DNA of 64,000 bases, taken from assembly GCA_016200225.1 (NCBI GenBank), contig JACQFD010000002.1:62001-126000 (forward strand), written 5' to 3'. Position numbers and translations under genes: made by a program. This DNA is from Planctomycetota bacterium. GTDB taxonomy: Bacteria; Planctomycetota; UBA1135; JACQFD01. How positions within the stretch are numbered: position 1 is the first letter of the stretch; each line of letters opens with the position of its first letter. The notes beneath the pieces were generated by a model that worked only from the letters and a program-made list of their open reading frames with translations, made no database searches and was not told where the DNA came from. Shown piece after piece: positions 8,106 through 18,800 of this stretch.

Positions 8106-9209
8106 ATGAAACAATCGCCGATTCGTTGTTTCGCGCCGCGCGAGACCCTCGCGCCCCGAATGGAAGCGCTCGCGGCGCGCTTTCGCGAGTTTATCGAAGG
8201 CGGCGTTTATATCGATGGCGACTGGGTGGAAAAATTCGAATCGGCCGTGAGTTCGCGCGTCGGAATGCCTCACGCGGTCGGCTGTTGCAGCGGCACGGCG
8301 GCGCTGACACTTGCAATGAAAGCGTGCGGCATCGGCCGGGGCGACACCGTCATTACAGTTGCAAATACGTATTATGCGACGGCGCGCGCGATCGTCGACG
8401 CGGGCGCCGCGCCGATTTTTGTGGATATCGACCCCGCGACGGGCCAAATGGACCCGCGGCTCGCGGCTGATGCGATTCTTAATACTACAAAAGCAATCCT
8501 GCCGGTTCATTTGTATGGTTACCCGGCACCGAGCGCGGAACTACGAAAAATCGCCGATGCGCGCGGCCTCGCATTGATCGAGGACTGCGCGCACGCGTTC
8601 GGCGCAGGGCGCGCCGACGCCGCGTACGGAAGCGCCGCGGATTTTGCTTGTTTTAGTTTTTATCCTACAAAAACGCTCGGCGCCGTCGGCGACGCGGGAC
8701 TCGTTTGCGCGCGCGACGCCTCGGCCGCGGACGCGATCCGGCGATTTCGTTACTTTTCCGACGCGGACCGCCTGAAATTCGACCGAAACGCAATCCATGC
8801 AAAACTCGACGCGTTCCAGGCGGCGATTTTATTAGTTTTATTATCCGATGTCGACGCGCTCGTCGCCGAACGCCGGCGCCACGCGGCATTTTACCGCGCG
8901 GCGCTCGGCTCAAACGTTCATTTATATTCCGACGCGGACGACGCGTCGCCCTACGTATTCGCGATGCGCATTCCCGATCGCGCGCGATTTATTGAAACTA
9001 TGCAAAAAGAAAATATATTTCCGGGAATTCACTATTCGACGCAGTTACATCAATTCGACGAATTCGGCGGCGCTCGCGAGGGAACGCTGCCGCTCGCGGA
9101 ATCTCATAATCGCGAAATCGTCAGTCTCCCGGTTTATCCCGGACTCGGCGCCGCGAACGCCACTCGAGTCGCCGACGCGGCGGCGCGATCGCTGATTTTG
9201 TTAACTTAA
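8106..9209 (+). CDS. DegT/DnrJ/EryC1/StrS-family PLP aminotransferase
   Basis: 367 residues, the usual family length. GCCSGTAALTLAMKA binds the PLP phosphate, DEDCAHAFG-like LIEDCAHAFGA holds the Asp and His of the active site, and FYPTKTLGAVGDAGLV carries the lysine (Lys189) that forms the Schiff base. The family normally aminates keto-sugars on nucleotide carriers. Enzymes of this type are also paired with radical SAM proteins in deoxysugar and aminocyclitol pathways. Here it follows the radical SAM gene by three bases with no other sugar gene nearby, so the product cannot be stated. Confidence 0.9.
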   Translation: MKQSPIRCFAPRETLAPRMEALAARFREFIEGGVYIDGDWVEKFESAVSSRVGMPHAVGCCSGTAALTLAMKACGIGRGDTVITVANTYYATARAIVDAGAAPIFVDIDPATGQMDPRLAADAILNTTKAILPVHLYGYPAPSAELRKIADARGLALIEDCAHAFGAGRADAAYGSAADFACFSFYPTKTLGAVGDAGLVCARDASAADAIRRFRYFSDADRLKFDRNAIHAKLDAFQAAILLVLLSDVDALVAERRRHAAFYRAALGSNVHLYSDADDASPYVFAMRIPDRARFIETMQKENIFPGIHYSTQLHQFDEFGGAREGTLPLAESHNREIVSLPVYPGLGAANATRVADAAARSLILLT

Positions 9210-9267
9210 TTATCGAGCGAATCGCACGCGCTGAGTCGAAAATCGCGCGGGCGGCAATAACATTTCC

Positions 9268-12200
9268 ATGGAACCCGTGAATCGCAACGCCTCGATCGAA
9301 TCGCTTCTCGCGCACCGCCATTTCGTGCGCGCGATCGTGCGCAACTTGACCGGACAGGACGCCCTCGCCGACGACATCGAACAGGAGACCTGGCTTGCCG
9401 CGCTGCGCCGTCCGCCCGCCGACACTACAACTCCGCGTGCGTGGCTCGCGGGCGTCGCGCGCAATCTCGCGCTTTTTATAAAAAGAAGCGAAACGCGACG
9501 CGCGCGCCGCGACGCCTCCGCCGTTCGCGCCGAAATGGATATATCCGCGGCCGAGGTCGTCGAACGCGAATTATTAAGAAAGCTTATTGTAGAAAACGTG
9601 CTCGCGCTCGACGAACCTTATAGATCGACGCTCCTTCTTCGTTTTTATGAAGAAATGCCGCCTCGCTCGATCGCGGCCCGCATGGGCGTCCCCATCGCGA
9701 CCGTCCGCACGCGGACGCAGCGCGGCATCGAGCGCCTTCGGGAACGCCTCGACGCACGGTCGGGCGGCCGGAGCGAATGGATGGCCGCCACCGCAATTGT
9801 AACGCGCAGCGAAAATAATATATTACTATTTTCCGCCGCGAAATGGGCGCTCAGCGCCGCGGCGGTCGCGGTCGCCGGACTTACCATTTACTTCGCGACG
9901 CGGCCCGAGCCGTTCTCAATTAGTAATATTACTACTTCGGCCGGGCCCGCCTCCGCGCCCGCGGAGGCGTCGGGCGCCAATCCGGAGACAGCGCCGATTC
10001 CAGCGGAATCGAACCTTGCCGCCGCGGCGCGCGAAACAGCCGTCGACCGCGGCCCCGCCGTCCGCGGCCGCGTATTGTATGAAGACACGGGCGCGCCGTG
10101 CGCCGGGGCGATCGTCAGCGTTCGATCCGGTAATGATAATATTGATTTTCCGCAAACGGTCGAGGCGCTTCGCAGGGCCGGCAAGGAAAAACTCGGATAT
10201 GATCGTCGCGAACAGGCCGTGCGAAGACTCGGCGGGTGGAAACCGAAATGGAAAGCCGTCGCCGCGGCCGACGGAGTCTTTGAATTAAAGATTCCGGACG
10301 ATTATCCGGAAAGTAGTTTTCGCGCGGCCGCGCCCGACGCGTTTTATGTATATGGCGACGCGGTTCCGGATTTGGAATCGCGCGGCAACGCCGACGTCAC
10401 TCTTTGGGTAAAGCGCGCGGGACGGCTGCGCGGAATTGTTACGAACGCGAACGGCAGACCCGCCGGCGGCGCCGAAATTGTACTATTAGCGATGCGGCGG
10501 GACGCCTCGGTTTTCGTTCAACGCGCGGAGGCGGGCGACGACGGCGTTTTTGTTTTTGATAGTCTTTGTCCCGGCGCGTTCGAGATCGACGTGCGCGCCG
10601 AAAACGACGGCGGCGCCCCGCCTCGTTTACTACAAATCCGCGCGGGCGAGATTCAACAAATCGGCGTCGCGCTCGAACGGCCGATCGCCGTCGCGGGAAA
10701 AGTCATCGATGACGCGGGCGCGCCCGTCGAGGGCGCGGACGTGCGTCTGAACACTCGAAACAGCGGCCGCGTCAACGCATACATCGACGCCGACGGCGGC
10801 CTCGTGCGCGCGGGGCGATCCGATAAAGACGGAAGTTTCGAGGCGCTCGTACGGGCGCCGAATCGTTATTATATCGAATGCAAGAAAGACGGATATGAAT
10901 ATAAAAAACGCGGCGCGGAGGTCGCGATCGAACCGGGCGCCGCGCCCGCGCCGCTTTTGATTTCATTAACGAAACCCGTCGAGCCGCCCGGCGTCCTTTT
11001 CGGTAAGATTACAGGAATCGCGATCTCGAGGGGCAGTTCGCTTCAAGTGAACCTTACCGAAGCGGCCGAGCCGCGCCGCGCGCCGAACATTCGTTATTAT
11101 TCAAAATCGGTCGAAGCCGCGGATAACGGTAATTTTCGGTTCGCCGGCGTCCCTGAACGGACATTACAACTCATCGTGCTGCTCGACGGCGCGACGATCG
11201 CGGAAATAAAGGACGTACGCCCGTCGGAGCGCGAAATCAATATAAATATTCCGCCGCTTTGTTCCGTCCACGGTTTTGTAAAGAACGCGGAGAGCGGCAA
11301 ACCGATTCAAAAATATGAATTATCGGTCGGGCGCATCACACGCGGCGAAAACTCGCTCGGCACCGCGTTCGAGCGCCAGAAAATCCAGAAATTGAAGCCG
11401 GGCGAATTCGCGGTCGCCAATCTGCTGCCCGGCGAATATGCATTAAAAGTCTCCGCGAAAAATTATGAAAACGCGGAATCGCCGCGTTTTATGTTAAATT
11501 CAGGCGATACAACAAAAGAAATCGCGCTCGAACTGCGCGCGCTCAAATCGGCGGGCGCGACCGTGTCCGGCAAAATATTCCGCCGGATTGGCGAACCGCT
11601 GCGCGGCGTGCACGTGCAATATTTTATATCTAATTCTTTCACATCGCTTCCTCCGGCAACTTGGAGCGGCGGCGACGGATCGTTCAAGTTCGACGGCGTC
11701 CCCGAGTGCGATCTCACGATTACATTTTGGCACGAGTCCATCGGAGATTTCTCGAGCGGCGAATTACACGTCGACAAAGAAAAGGGACTCTCGAATCTTG
11801 AATATACTTATCCAATTTCCGGCTCGGCCGGCGGCGTTCTGCGCGAGCGCGACGGACTTCCCCTCAACGGCGCGCATTTAATACTTTGGCCCGCCGGTTC
11901 GGGCAGCATCGGCGATGCGGCGCGCCACGCCGTCGCCGACGCGAACGGTCAATTTATATTTGAGAATCTGCCTCCCGGAAAAGCACACGTTCAATTCTTG
12001 GAAGTGCCGCCGTCGATTCCGTGGATGCGCGAACATTTTTTGTTAGCTATCGATATTGTTATCGAAGACGGCAAACGGACCGAAATTAACTTATCCAAAC
12101 CCAGGCCGCCGGGTGCGACGCTCTCCGGCACGGTAGCAGACGGAACGGCGCCGCTCGTTAATGTTACAATCAAATGCGCGGTCGAAACCGGCGGAAAACC

Positions 12201-12921
12201 CATCGCCGGTTATTGCGACCGCGACGGACACTACGAATTGGAGGGACTCGCGCCCGGTCGCTATCATTTAGAATTTCGGGTCCTCGGCCGCGGAGAGGGT
12301 ATCGACGGCACAATATATCTAAATTCGACATTGGACATCAGCGAGAGTACGTTACAAACATTAAATTTACAACTCCCGACCGGCTCGATTTCCGGCAAAG
12401 CCGTCCGCGGACGCGATACCGTCGTCGGCGGCGTGATCATTGTCGCCGAATCTTTAACGAAACAAAATAAGAACGAACCCGCGACCCATGTCCAAGCCGA
12501 CACCCGCGACGACGGAACGTATCAATTACGCGGCCTCGCCGCCGGCAAATACCGAATCACCGCGCGCCCGCCGCGCTCGCTCGGCCTCGGCGCGGCTGAC
12601 TTGGGCGTTATTGATATTAAGGAAAATTCGCCGGCGACTTTGAATTGTGAACTTCAGACCGGCGCCGACCTTCGCATCCGCGTCATTGACGCGCAGGGCC
12701 AGCCCGTGGTCGACGCATCCCTGACCGCCGAACCCTCGGACGCGCGGGTCCGCGGGATGGACCTTTGGGCCGGCGAAATAACCTCCGACGCGCAGGGACT
12801 TGCCGTGTTCAAGTCATTGGCTTCCGGAAAATACACCATTCAAGTATATAAAGAAAAGTCCAAGGCATCCGCCGATGTCGACATTCCTAACGATACTCAG
12901 ACTACAATTGTATTGAAGTAA
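9268..12921 (+). CDS. ECF sigma factor fused to a transmembrane helix and a repeated ectodomain
   Basis: 1217 residues. Residues 12-80 are sigma region 2 (HFVRAIVRNLTGQ, DDIEQETWLAALR, PRAWLAGVARNLA). Residues 100-162 are region 4 with a helix-turn-helix (LDEPYRSTLLLRFYEEMPPRSIAARMG, then TVRTRTQRGIERLRERL). A hydrophobic span at about 188-210 follows, then an Ala/Pro linker and about 980 residues of repeated Ig-like beta domains of the carboxypeptidase-regulatory/Cna-B type (for example VRGRVLYEDTGAPCAGA, GKVIDDAGAPVEGADV, LRGIVTNANGRPAGGAEI). The sigma part would be cytoplasmic and the repeats outside. ECF factors with long C-terminal extensions are known in planctomycetes. The reading frame is uninterrupted, so this is a true fusion. 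Confidence 0.9.
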   Translation: MEPVNRNASIESLLAHRHFVRAIVRNLTGQDALADDIEQETWLAALRRPPADTTTPRAWLAGVARNLALFIKRSETRRARRDASAVRAEMDISAAEVVERELLRKLIVENVLALDEPYRSTLLLRFYEEMPPRSIAARMGVPIATVRTRTQRGIERLRERLDARSGGRSEWMAATAIVTRSENNILLFSAAKWALSAAAVAVAGLTIYFATRPEPFSISNITTSAGPASAPAEASGANPETAPIPAESNLAAAARETAVDRGPAVRGRVLYEDTGAPCAGAIVSVRSGNDNIDFPQTVEALRRAGKEKLGYDRREQAVRRLGGWKPKWKAVAAADGVFELKIPDDYPESSFRAAAPDAFYVYGDAVPDLESRGNADVTLWVKRAGRLRGIVTNANGRPAGGAEIVLLAMRRDASVFVQRAEAGDDGVFVFDSLCPGAFEIDVRAENDGGAPPRLLQIRAGEIQQIGVALERPIAVAGKVIDDAGAPVEGADVRLNTRNSGRVNAYIDADGGLVRAGRSDKDGSFEALVRAPNRYYIECKKDGYEYKKRGAEVAIEPGAAPAPLLISLTKPVEPPGVLFGKITGIAISRGSSLQVNLTEAAEPRRAPNIRYYSKSVEAADNGNFRFAGVPERTLQLIVLLDGATIAEIKDVRPSEREININIPPLCSVHGFVKNAESGKPIQKYELSVGRITRGENSLGTAFERQKIQKLKPGEFAVANLLPGEYALKVSAKNYENAESPRFMLNSGDTTKEIALELRALKSAGATVSGKIFRRIGEPLRGVHVQYFISNSFTSLPPATWSGGDGSFKFDGVPECDLTITFWHESIGDFSSGELHVDKEKGLSNLEYTYPISGSAGGVLRERDGLPLNGAHLILWPAGSGSIGDAARHAVADANGQFIFENLPPGKAHVQFLEVPPSIPWMREHFLLAIDIVIEDGKRTEINLSKPRPPGATLSGTVADGTAPLVNVTIKCAVETGGKPIAGYCDRDGHYELEGLAPGRYHLEFRVLGRGEGIDGTIYLNSTLDISESTLQTLNLQLPTGSISGKAVRGRDTVVGGVIIVAESLTKQNKNEPATHVQADTRDDGTYQLRGLAAGKYRITARPPRSLGLGAADLGVIDIKENSPATLNCELQTGADLRIRVIDAQGQPVVDASLTAEPSDARVRGMDLWAGEITSDAQGLAVFKSLASGKYTIQVYKEKSKASADVDIPNDTQTTIVLK

Positions 12922-12927
12922 TTGTCG

Positions 12928-13197
12928 AAAAGGGGGACAGGTCCAATTTCCCTTCCCCGGCGCGCGCAACGGCGTTGCTCCGGCCTCCGCCCTTTCGCGA
13001 TCCACACGCCAGCGCGTGGCACACGCTCGCCGCCCTTTTCAGAGTCTCACGCGGAGACGCGGAGGGCAGAGAGAACGCGGAGAAAACCAGAAATTACAAT
13101 TGTATTCTTGGTTTTCTCCGCGTCTCCGCGTGCAGGTATCTCTCCGCGTCTCCGCGTGGAATTCCGGTTCCGGTTGAGAAAGTGAACCTGTCCCCCC
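12928..13197. repeat. Palindromic intergenic repeat, copy 1
   Basis: The element fills the gap between two convergent genes. Its ends are inverted: GGGGGACAGGTCC at 12932-12944 and AACCTGTCCCCCC at 13185-13197, touching the next stop codon. Inside, CACGCGGAGACGCGGAG (13049-13065) faces CTCCGCGTCTCCGCG near 13117-13131 and again at 13142-13157. The core CGCGGAGAAAACCAGAA...TTCTTGGTTTTCTCCGCG (13077-13124) is a near-perfect long hairpin. It resembles REP/MITE-type elements; GGGGACAGGTCC ends are often seen near REP-associated transposases, but none is encoded here. Confidence 0.8.
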
Positions 13198-15075
13198 TTA
13201 TTCCAAGATCTTATCAATAACGCTCACGGCGACGGGATGATATCGGGCGCGCGCTTTCTTATAGATCTCCCTTCCCCTCCGCTTCCCTTCTTCAGTCTTT
13301 GCAAACTCCGAATACAAAGGTTTCAAGAATTTACGCCTTCCGACATTCATTAAGAATTCTTCCAGCTTTCCATACGCGGGTTGATAACTATTCTTGATTG
13401 CCAATCGCAGCCATTCCCCGAGAATCTCGCTGTTCTTCGATTCTGTGAAATGAAATATGCCGTCGAGATTGTCCATTCCCTTCGCATCGATTGTCCCCGG
13501 AAGGCTGGTCAGAAAATGCTGCCATTGTTGGGTCACCCAACCTTTAACATTCACATCGCGAAGCGATTTTCCATCTTTGTACAGTTCGAGCGCTTTATCG
13601 ACTTCCACGAGCGCCTTCGACACGACGCGGGGCGCGTCGGCGGGAAGGCCGGGTTTGTAAATCCATTCGTTAATATTAATATTTTTTTCGATCGACGCGT
13701 TTTCTTTTAGTAACTGTTCGCGCAGGTCCTTAAGAAACTCGTCGGTCGTGATGCTTTGAAACGCGCGCGAATCGAAATAATGATTCAAAAACTTGTCGAA
13801 GGCGCCGCGCCCCGCGAGCGCTTCGAGGCGGCGCAGGAACATGACGGCTTTTTCGTAAGGAATGCCCGTGAAGCCGTCGTCGGGGTGCCGGCCGCTCAGA
13901 TCTACATGTAATATCTGATCGCGCGGTTCCAATTCTTTCATTTCGCGTTCGAGATCGGCGCGTCCGAGTTGCATTTCCATCTTTGCATGCTCGGCGCCGT
14001 AGACCTCCTCCATGATCCGGCCTTCCAGATACATCGTAAACCCTTCATTTAACCAAAAATCGCTCCACGTCGCATTGGTTACAAGATTGCCCGACCACGA
14101 ATGCGCGAGTTCGTGCGCGACGAGCGAAACGAGGGATTTGTCGCCCGCGAGAACGGTCGGCGTCGCGAATGTCAGCGTCGGATTCTCCATGCCGCCGAAC
14201 GGAAAGGAGGGCGGCAATACTAATATATCATATCGGCCCCATCTGTATTTTCCAAAGAGCCGCTCGACCGCCTGAACCATTTTTTCGGAATCTTCGAATT
14301 CCCATCGCGCGCCGTCGGCGACGGGAGGCTCCGCCCAGATGCCGCAGCGGTCGGAAATCGGCAGAAACTTCAATTCGCCGCACGCGAGTGCTATCAAATA
14401 CGGCGGGATCGGTAAATTCATATCAAAATGATATTTTCCGTCCGGTCCCGCGCCCTGTTGTCGCGCGCTCATCACCGGCGTCAGGCCGGGCGGCGCTGAA
14501 ATGACGGCATCATAAGTAATCCGGACCGCGGGCGAATCCTGCAGCGGAATCCACGAGCGGGTGAAAATCGATTGACCCTGTGTAAATAAAAACGGCCGCC
14601 GGCCGCCCGCCGTCTGTTCGGGTCCGAGCCATTGAAGCGCGCCCGCTTTTTCTGTTGTATGATAAAAAACAGTAATTTTAGTGTCGTGCGGCATCAACCC
14701 GACGTTCAACGCCGAGCCTAGATTCGGATCCGCCGCGCCGATCGAATACTGCAGATCAAATCCCATCTCGCTGATAATTTTATCAATAACAAGGTCCTGG
14801 ATGTCCAGAATCAGCGGCGCCGACGGATCGCGCCGGTCGAGCGTTAGCGTCGCCGACCCGGCCAGTTGTTTATTTTCAAAGTCAATATTTAAATTTAACG
14901 AAACGTGCGAAACGCGAACTCGGTTCGGCTCCACGTGGCTGTGTATATCCATTTCGAATATTTGATGATTTAAACGATCGCGCGCGGCGGCTCCCGCGTC
15001 GGGCGCGGTGCGGCACGCCGCCGCGGCGAGCAGGCACGCGCATCCGCGCGCGAACCGGGAAATTGTGGCATTCAC
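13198..15075 (-). CDS. M1-family zinc aminopeptidase (leukotriene A4 hydrolase-like), lipoprotein
   Basis: 625 residues. The N-terminus has a signal with a lipobox-like LAAAAC (Cys21). The catalytic parts of the family are all present: GGMEN at 294-298 for substrate binding, HELAH at 321-325 and WLNEG with Glu344 as third zinc ligand (HExxH-18-E). The C-terminal 150 residues are helical, like the LTA4H-type C-terminal domain (FHFTESKNSEILGEWLRLAIKNSY). Length is normal for the family. It should remove N-terminal residues from peptides in the periplasm. It is divergent from the lipoprotein gene at 15321. Confidence 0.92.
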   Translation of the reverse strand: MNATISRFARGCACLLAAAACRTAPDAGAAARDRLNHQIFEMDIHSHVEPNRVRVSHVSLNLNIDFENKQLAGSATLTLDRRDPSAPLILDIQDLVIDKIISEMGFDLQYSIGAADPNLGSALNVGLMPHDTKITVFYHTTEKAGALQWLGPEQTAGGRRPFLFTQGQSIFTRSWIPLQDSPAVRITYDAVISAPPGLTPVMSARQQGAGPDGKYHFDMNLPIPPYLIALACGELKFLPISDRCGIWAEPPVADGARWEFEDSEKMVQAVERLFGKYRWGRYDILVLPPSFPFGGMENPTLTFATPTVLAGDKSLVSLVAHELAHSWSGNLVTNATWSDFWLNEGFTMYLEGRIMEEVYGAEHAKMEMQLGRADLEREMKELEPRDQILHVDLSGRHPDDGFTGIPYEKAVMFLRRLEALAGRGAFDKFLNHYFDSRAFQSITTDEFLKDLREQLLKENASIEKNININEWIYKPGLPADAPRVVSKALVEVDKALELYKDGKSLRDVNVKGWVTQQWQHFLTSLPGTIDAKGMDNLDGIFHFTESKNSEILGEWLRLAIKNSYQPAYGKLEEFLMNVGRRKFLKPLYSEFAKTEEGKRRGREIYKKARARYHPVAVSVIDKILE

Positions 15076-15320
15076 GGCGACATCTTACGGCGCCCGGACT
15101 CGCGAGCGCCTGATGTCCTTCGTTCGCGAACCGTGCAACCGACCGGCGCCGGCCGCCCGGCGACGCCGCGCGACGGAACTCCCCTCCTCTCGGCCGCCTT
15201 CGCCCCGGCCAAGCGCGTCCATTGCCGGAAAGGCGCATCGCGTCGCCGCCGCGCCGCATAAAATCGTTCGCGCTGGAACCCGTCGCGATCCGCGGATCCA
15301 GATTCGCAAACCGGTGCATC

Positions 15321-15776
15321 ATGATACAAAATAAACAATCTGCATTCACGTCGATTCGTCCCGCCGTCGTCCTTTCGTTTATATTAATGATCGCGGGATG
15401 TAATAATCATACCGAATCCAACTTTCCCGCCGATCCGTCCGGCGGCGCGCCCAAGAGCGACGCCGTGAATTCCGCCGCGCCGAGCCTTTCGGAACAGCAG
15501 AATTCGTTGATCGCGGCGTATACAAAAAAACAGGACGAATTGACAAAACAAATCGTCGAATTGAAAACGAAAGCGGAGGCCGCGGCCGGAGACGCGAAGA
15601 CGGCGATACTGGCGATCATCCCGGAATTGGAAAAACAGGCCGCCGTCATCGCCAAGCGAATTTCGCGCCTCGGAACCGAAGGCGCCGCCGACTGGGCGAA
15701 GGCAACCGAGGGCGTTAAACTAACAATTGAAGATTTGCAAAAGAGACTGAACGACGCGTACGCTAAAATTAAGTAA
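15321..15776 (+). CDS. Small helical lipoprotein
   Basis: 151 residues from the ATG at 15321. MIQNKQSAFTSIRPAVVLSFILMIAGC is a lipoprotein signal ending in a good lipobox. The mature part is Ser/Gly/Pro-rich for about 35 residues, then a long amphipathic helix probably forming a coiled coil (SEQQNSLIAAYTKKQDELTK, KTAILAIIPELEKQAA). The next gene starts 33 bases on, so they are probably co-transcribed. Function unknown. Confidence 0.75.
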   Translation: MIQNKQSAFTSIRPAVVLSFILMIAGCNNHTESNFPADPSGGAPKSDAVNSAAPSLSEQQNSLIAAYTKKQDELTKQIVELKTKAEAAAGDAKTAILAIIPELEKQAAVIAKRISRLGTEGAADWAKATEGVKLTIEDLQKRLNDAYAKIK

Positions 15777-15809
15777 TCATTGGCGGCGGCCCCGGTGTCC
15801 TTCGAAAGC

Positions 15810-18800
15810 ATGATCCGGTCGCTGCTCGCGGTCGCGCCATTAGTATTTATATTACCGCAACAGGCGTCGCCCGCGGCGCAGAAACGCGACGACGCGAAAA
15901 GCGCGGCGAAAGGCGGCGATCCGGCGCGCGCCCATCGTTTATTATTACAATCGCTCGAATTGGAGCCGGCGAATCCGGAGGCGCTGCGCGAGCTCGTCAA
16001 AGTTTCCGAAACCGTCGAAGCGCGCGGCGACGCGGCGGCGCTCTGGCGCCACGCGCTCGCCGGCGCCCTCGCCGACGAAAATGGTAATATTAAATACGAC
16101 GAGGAGAGCAAATCGTTATTAAAGAATGAAAGTCTTTATAAACCGATCACGGTCGCGCGCGCGGAACTCGCGCGCGAAATCGGGCGCGTCGCCGAACGCG
16201 CGGGCGCCGCGCGCACGCTGACGCGCTGGCTCAACGATCTCTGCGCGGAATTGTGGCGAAAGCAGCCGTCGCTCGAAAAGAAGTATTCGGCGCTGCTCGC
16301 GAACGATATTCACAAAACCGATCCGAATGAAATGCAAATTGTAGCCGCGCTTTCGAACGCGCTCGACCGCGCCATGGCCGCGTCGAAGTTCGAGGAGGCG
16401 GCGCGGCTCGCGCTCGTGCTGCGCGGTCTCGCTTCGCAGGCCGGATATAAAGATTCGATGACGCCGGCGCCGTCGATGAAATCGGCCGGCGCCGAGGCGG
16501 CGGCGGCGCTCGCGAGGGCGCGCGAAATGTTAAAATCGCGGGAGGGCGAACTGCCGACGATCGATTCGCTCGAAAAACTGAATGTAAAGGAACGCGAAGA
16601 ATTTACAATAAACCACCGGAACACGGCGCGGCCCGGAGTCGTCATGTCCCCCGGCGGGCTCTACCGCGTCGAGACCGTCTGCGGCCTCGACACGCTCGTT
16701 TCGACGGCGAAGCAGGTGGAATATCATCATCGCCGAATTGTAAAATGGATCGGCGGCGATCCGTTCGCGGGACGCGTCGGAACTGTTAGAATCGTGCCGC
16801 GCGCGACCGATCTCGACGCCGAGGGTTCGCCGTTCTGGTGGGCGGGCGGTTTTCAGGGCGGCGATCTTACAACATTACATTTCGCGCACGGGACGCCCGG
16901 CCAGCTCGGCCACGGGCTCACGCACGAACTCACGCACCGATTCGACGGCGCGATGTATCCGGGCATGGCCGGCTGGCTCGCCGAGGGTCGCGCCGTCTGG
17001 ACCGGCGGCGCGTATGGTAATATTACAGATGATTTGTTTATCGAAAGCTACGCGAGTTTCGGCGCGATCGCCGAAACGTACCGGCGCGGCCGCGGCACGG
17101 TCGAATATCTAACAAAACTGCTCACCGGCACGATGGCCGATTATCGTGAAAACTACACCGCCGGACATTCGCTCTGGGTTTATTTGTGGAGTTGGTCGCC
17201 CGATAACAAAATCTTCCGCCCGCAATTGCAAAAATACCTGACCGGTCTCAAGACACAACAAAAAGCGGTCGATTGGTTCGTCCAGTGTTTCGCGGACGGC
17301 AAGGGCGGGCGTCCCTCGGGACTCGAGGGTTTTTCGAAAGTTTATTCCGAATTCATAAAGGGTTTCTGGTGGGAGTCGTACGCGCCTTTTACTAAATTTT
17401 ACACGGGCGGCGTCGCCGCGACAGAGGCGGATAATTTAATATACGATTCGCCGACGTGGCACGGCGACCGCGTCGTCGCCGAACGATATTTCGGCGCCGC
17501 GCATTCCACCGACGCCGCGCGGTGGTTCATGGATAATAACGATTATAAGGATGCAATCGCGGCCTACGAATGGGCGTTTTCGCGCGACGAACCGTCGGCC
17601 AACGACGCGATGCAGCTCGCGCTGGCTTACGAAAAGAACGGTAAATTCGACTCGGCCTACGCGGTGCGCGCCCGGGCGCGGCACATGTTTCCGTACGCTT
17701 TCGCGCGGACGAAACCGCCGGCGCCGCCGTCGTTGCAATTGTTAAGTTCGCTCGACGCGCGCGTCAATAATTTATTAAAAGAAATCGCGGCCGCGGCCGA
17801 CGCCGAGGGCGCGGCGGGGCGCCCCGACGCCGCGGCGGCCCTTGCATCGGATTATAATATTATTGCGTCGATCGCCTCGAAACCCCGGCTTGCGATTCAT
17901 GAATTTAACGATCCGGCGTCGCGCCCGGCGAAATTGATGCATCCGATGTGCGATCCGCCGGTTTCGCTCGCGATCCACGGCGGCGCCGAGGAGCGTCTCA
18001 TCGGATATGATGATTACAGATCGCCGGGATTGTGGGCGATTTCGCCCGGCGGCGACGTCATTCTCGGGCGGAAGGAATTCGCGGCGCAGACCGGTCTGCA
18101 GCACGAGGCGTGGCTCGTCGAAACGTTCATGCACGGGCGCGACTACATATCGGGGCAATATACCATTTCGGCGCGCGTTCGTTTCTTAACATCCGACGCC
18201 CAGGGCGCGATGATTATCGGTTATCAACGCCACGATCGTTGTTTTTCGGTCGGATTCAAATTTCAGGACACGAGCGACATCGCGAATCACGACGATCAAA
18301 AAGGCGGCGGCGATTCGACGTGGCTCGAGCGAATCGGCGACATGCGCGACCGCGAGCCCGCGCTCATGAACGGCAAAATCGACGCGCGTGTTTCGGTGAC
18401 AAAAGGCAATCCGTCGTTTTTGTTAGAGGTCGACGTCGACGGCGCGGCGGCGCATATTTTCGCGAATGGTAAATATATCACGACGCACACCGCCGCGAGC
18501 GGCGTTCCGATCGAGGGATTTGTAGGATTTGCGTCGCTGAACGGCGTGATTCTGCTCGAGCATCCGACCTATCAATTTCACCGGCCCGCGGTCGCGTCGG
18601 GACGCTGCGGATGTAAAGTCTGGCCCGACGGCATCGATCTCGAATCGAAGCGGACGAGCGATTGGGAACATCTGGTCGGCCAGCGCGCGACGGGTTTCGA
18701 GATCGGCGCGCGCGGCACGGCGATTCTATGGAATCCGAATCTAAAGGGCGTCAATACGATTGCCGAGGATCCGAGCATCGACCTGCCGATCGACGCGGCG

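Noticed and set aside
9268-9760. Separate short sigma-factor gene before the repeat protein
   Set aside because: The frame continues without a stop through the membrane span into the repeats, and no new start with its own signal peptide is visible, so one fused gene is the simpler reading.
12928-13197. The CGCGGAGAC repeats as a CRISPR array
   Set aside because: The units are inverted and of unequal spacing, without spacers of constant length, and there are no cas genes. They are palindromic repeats.
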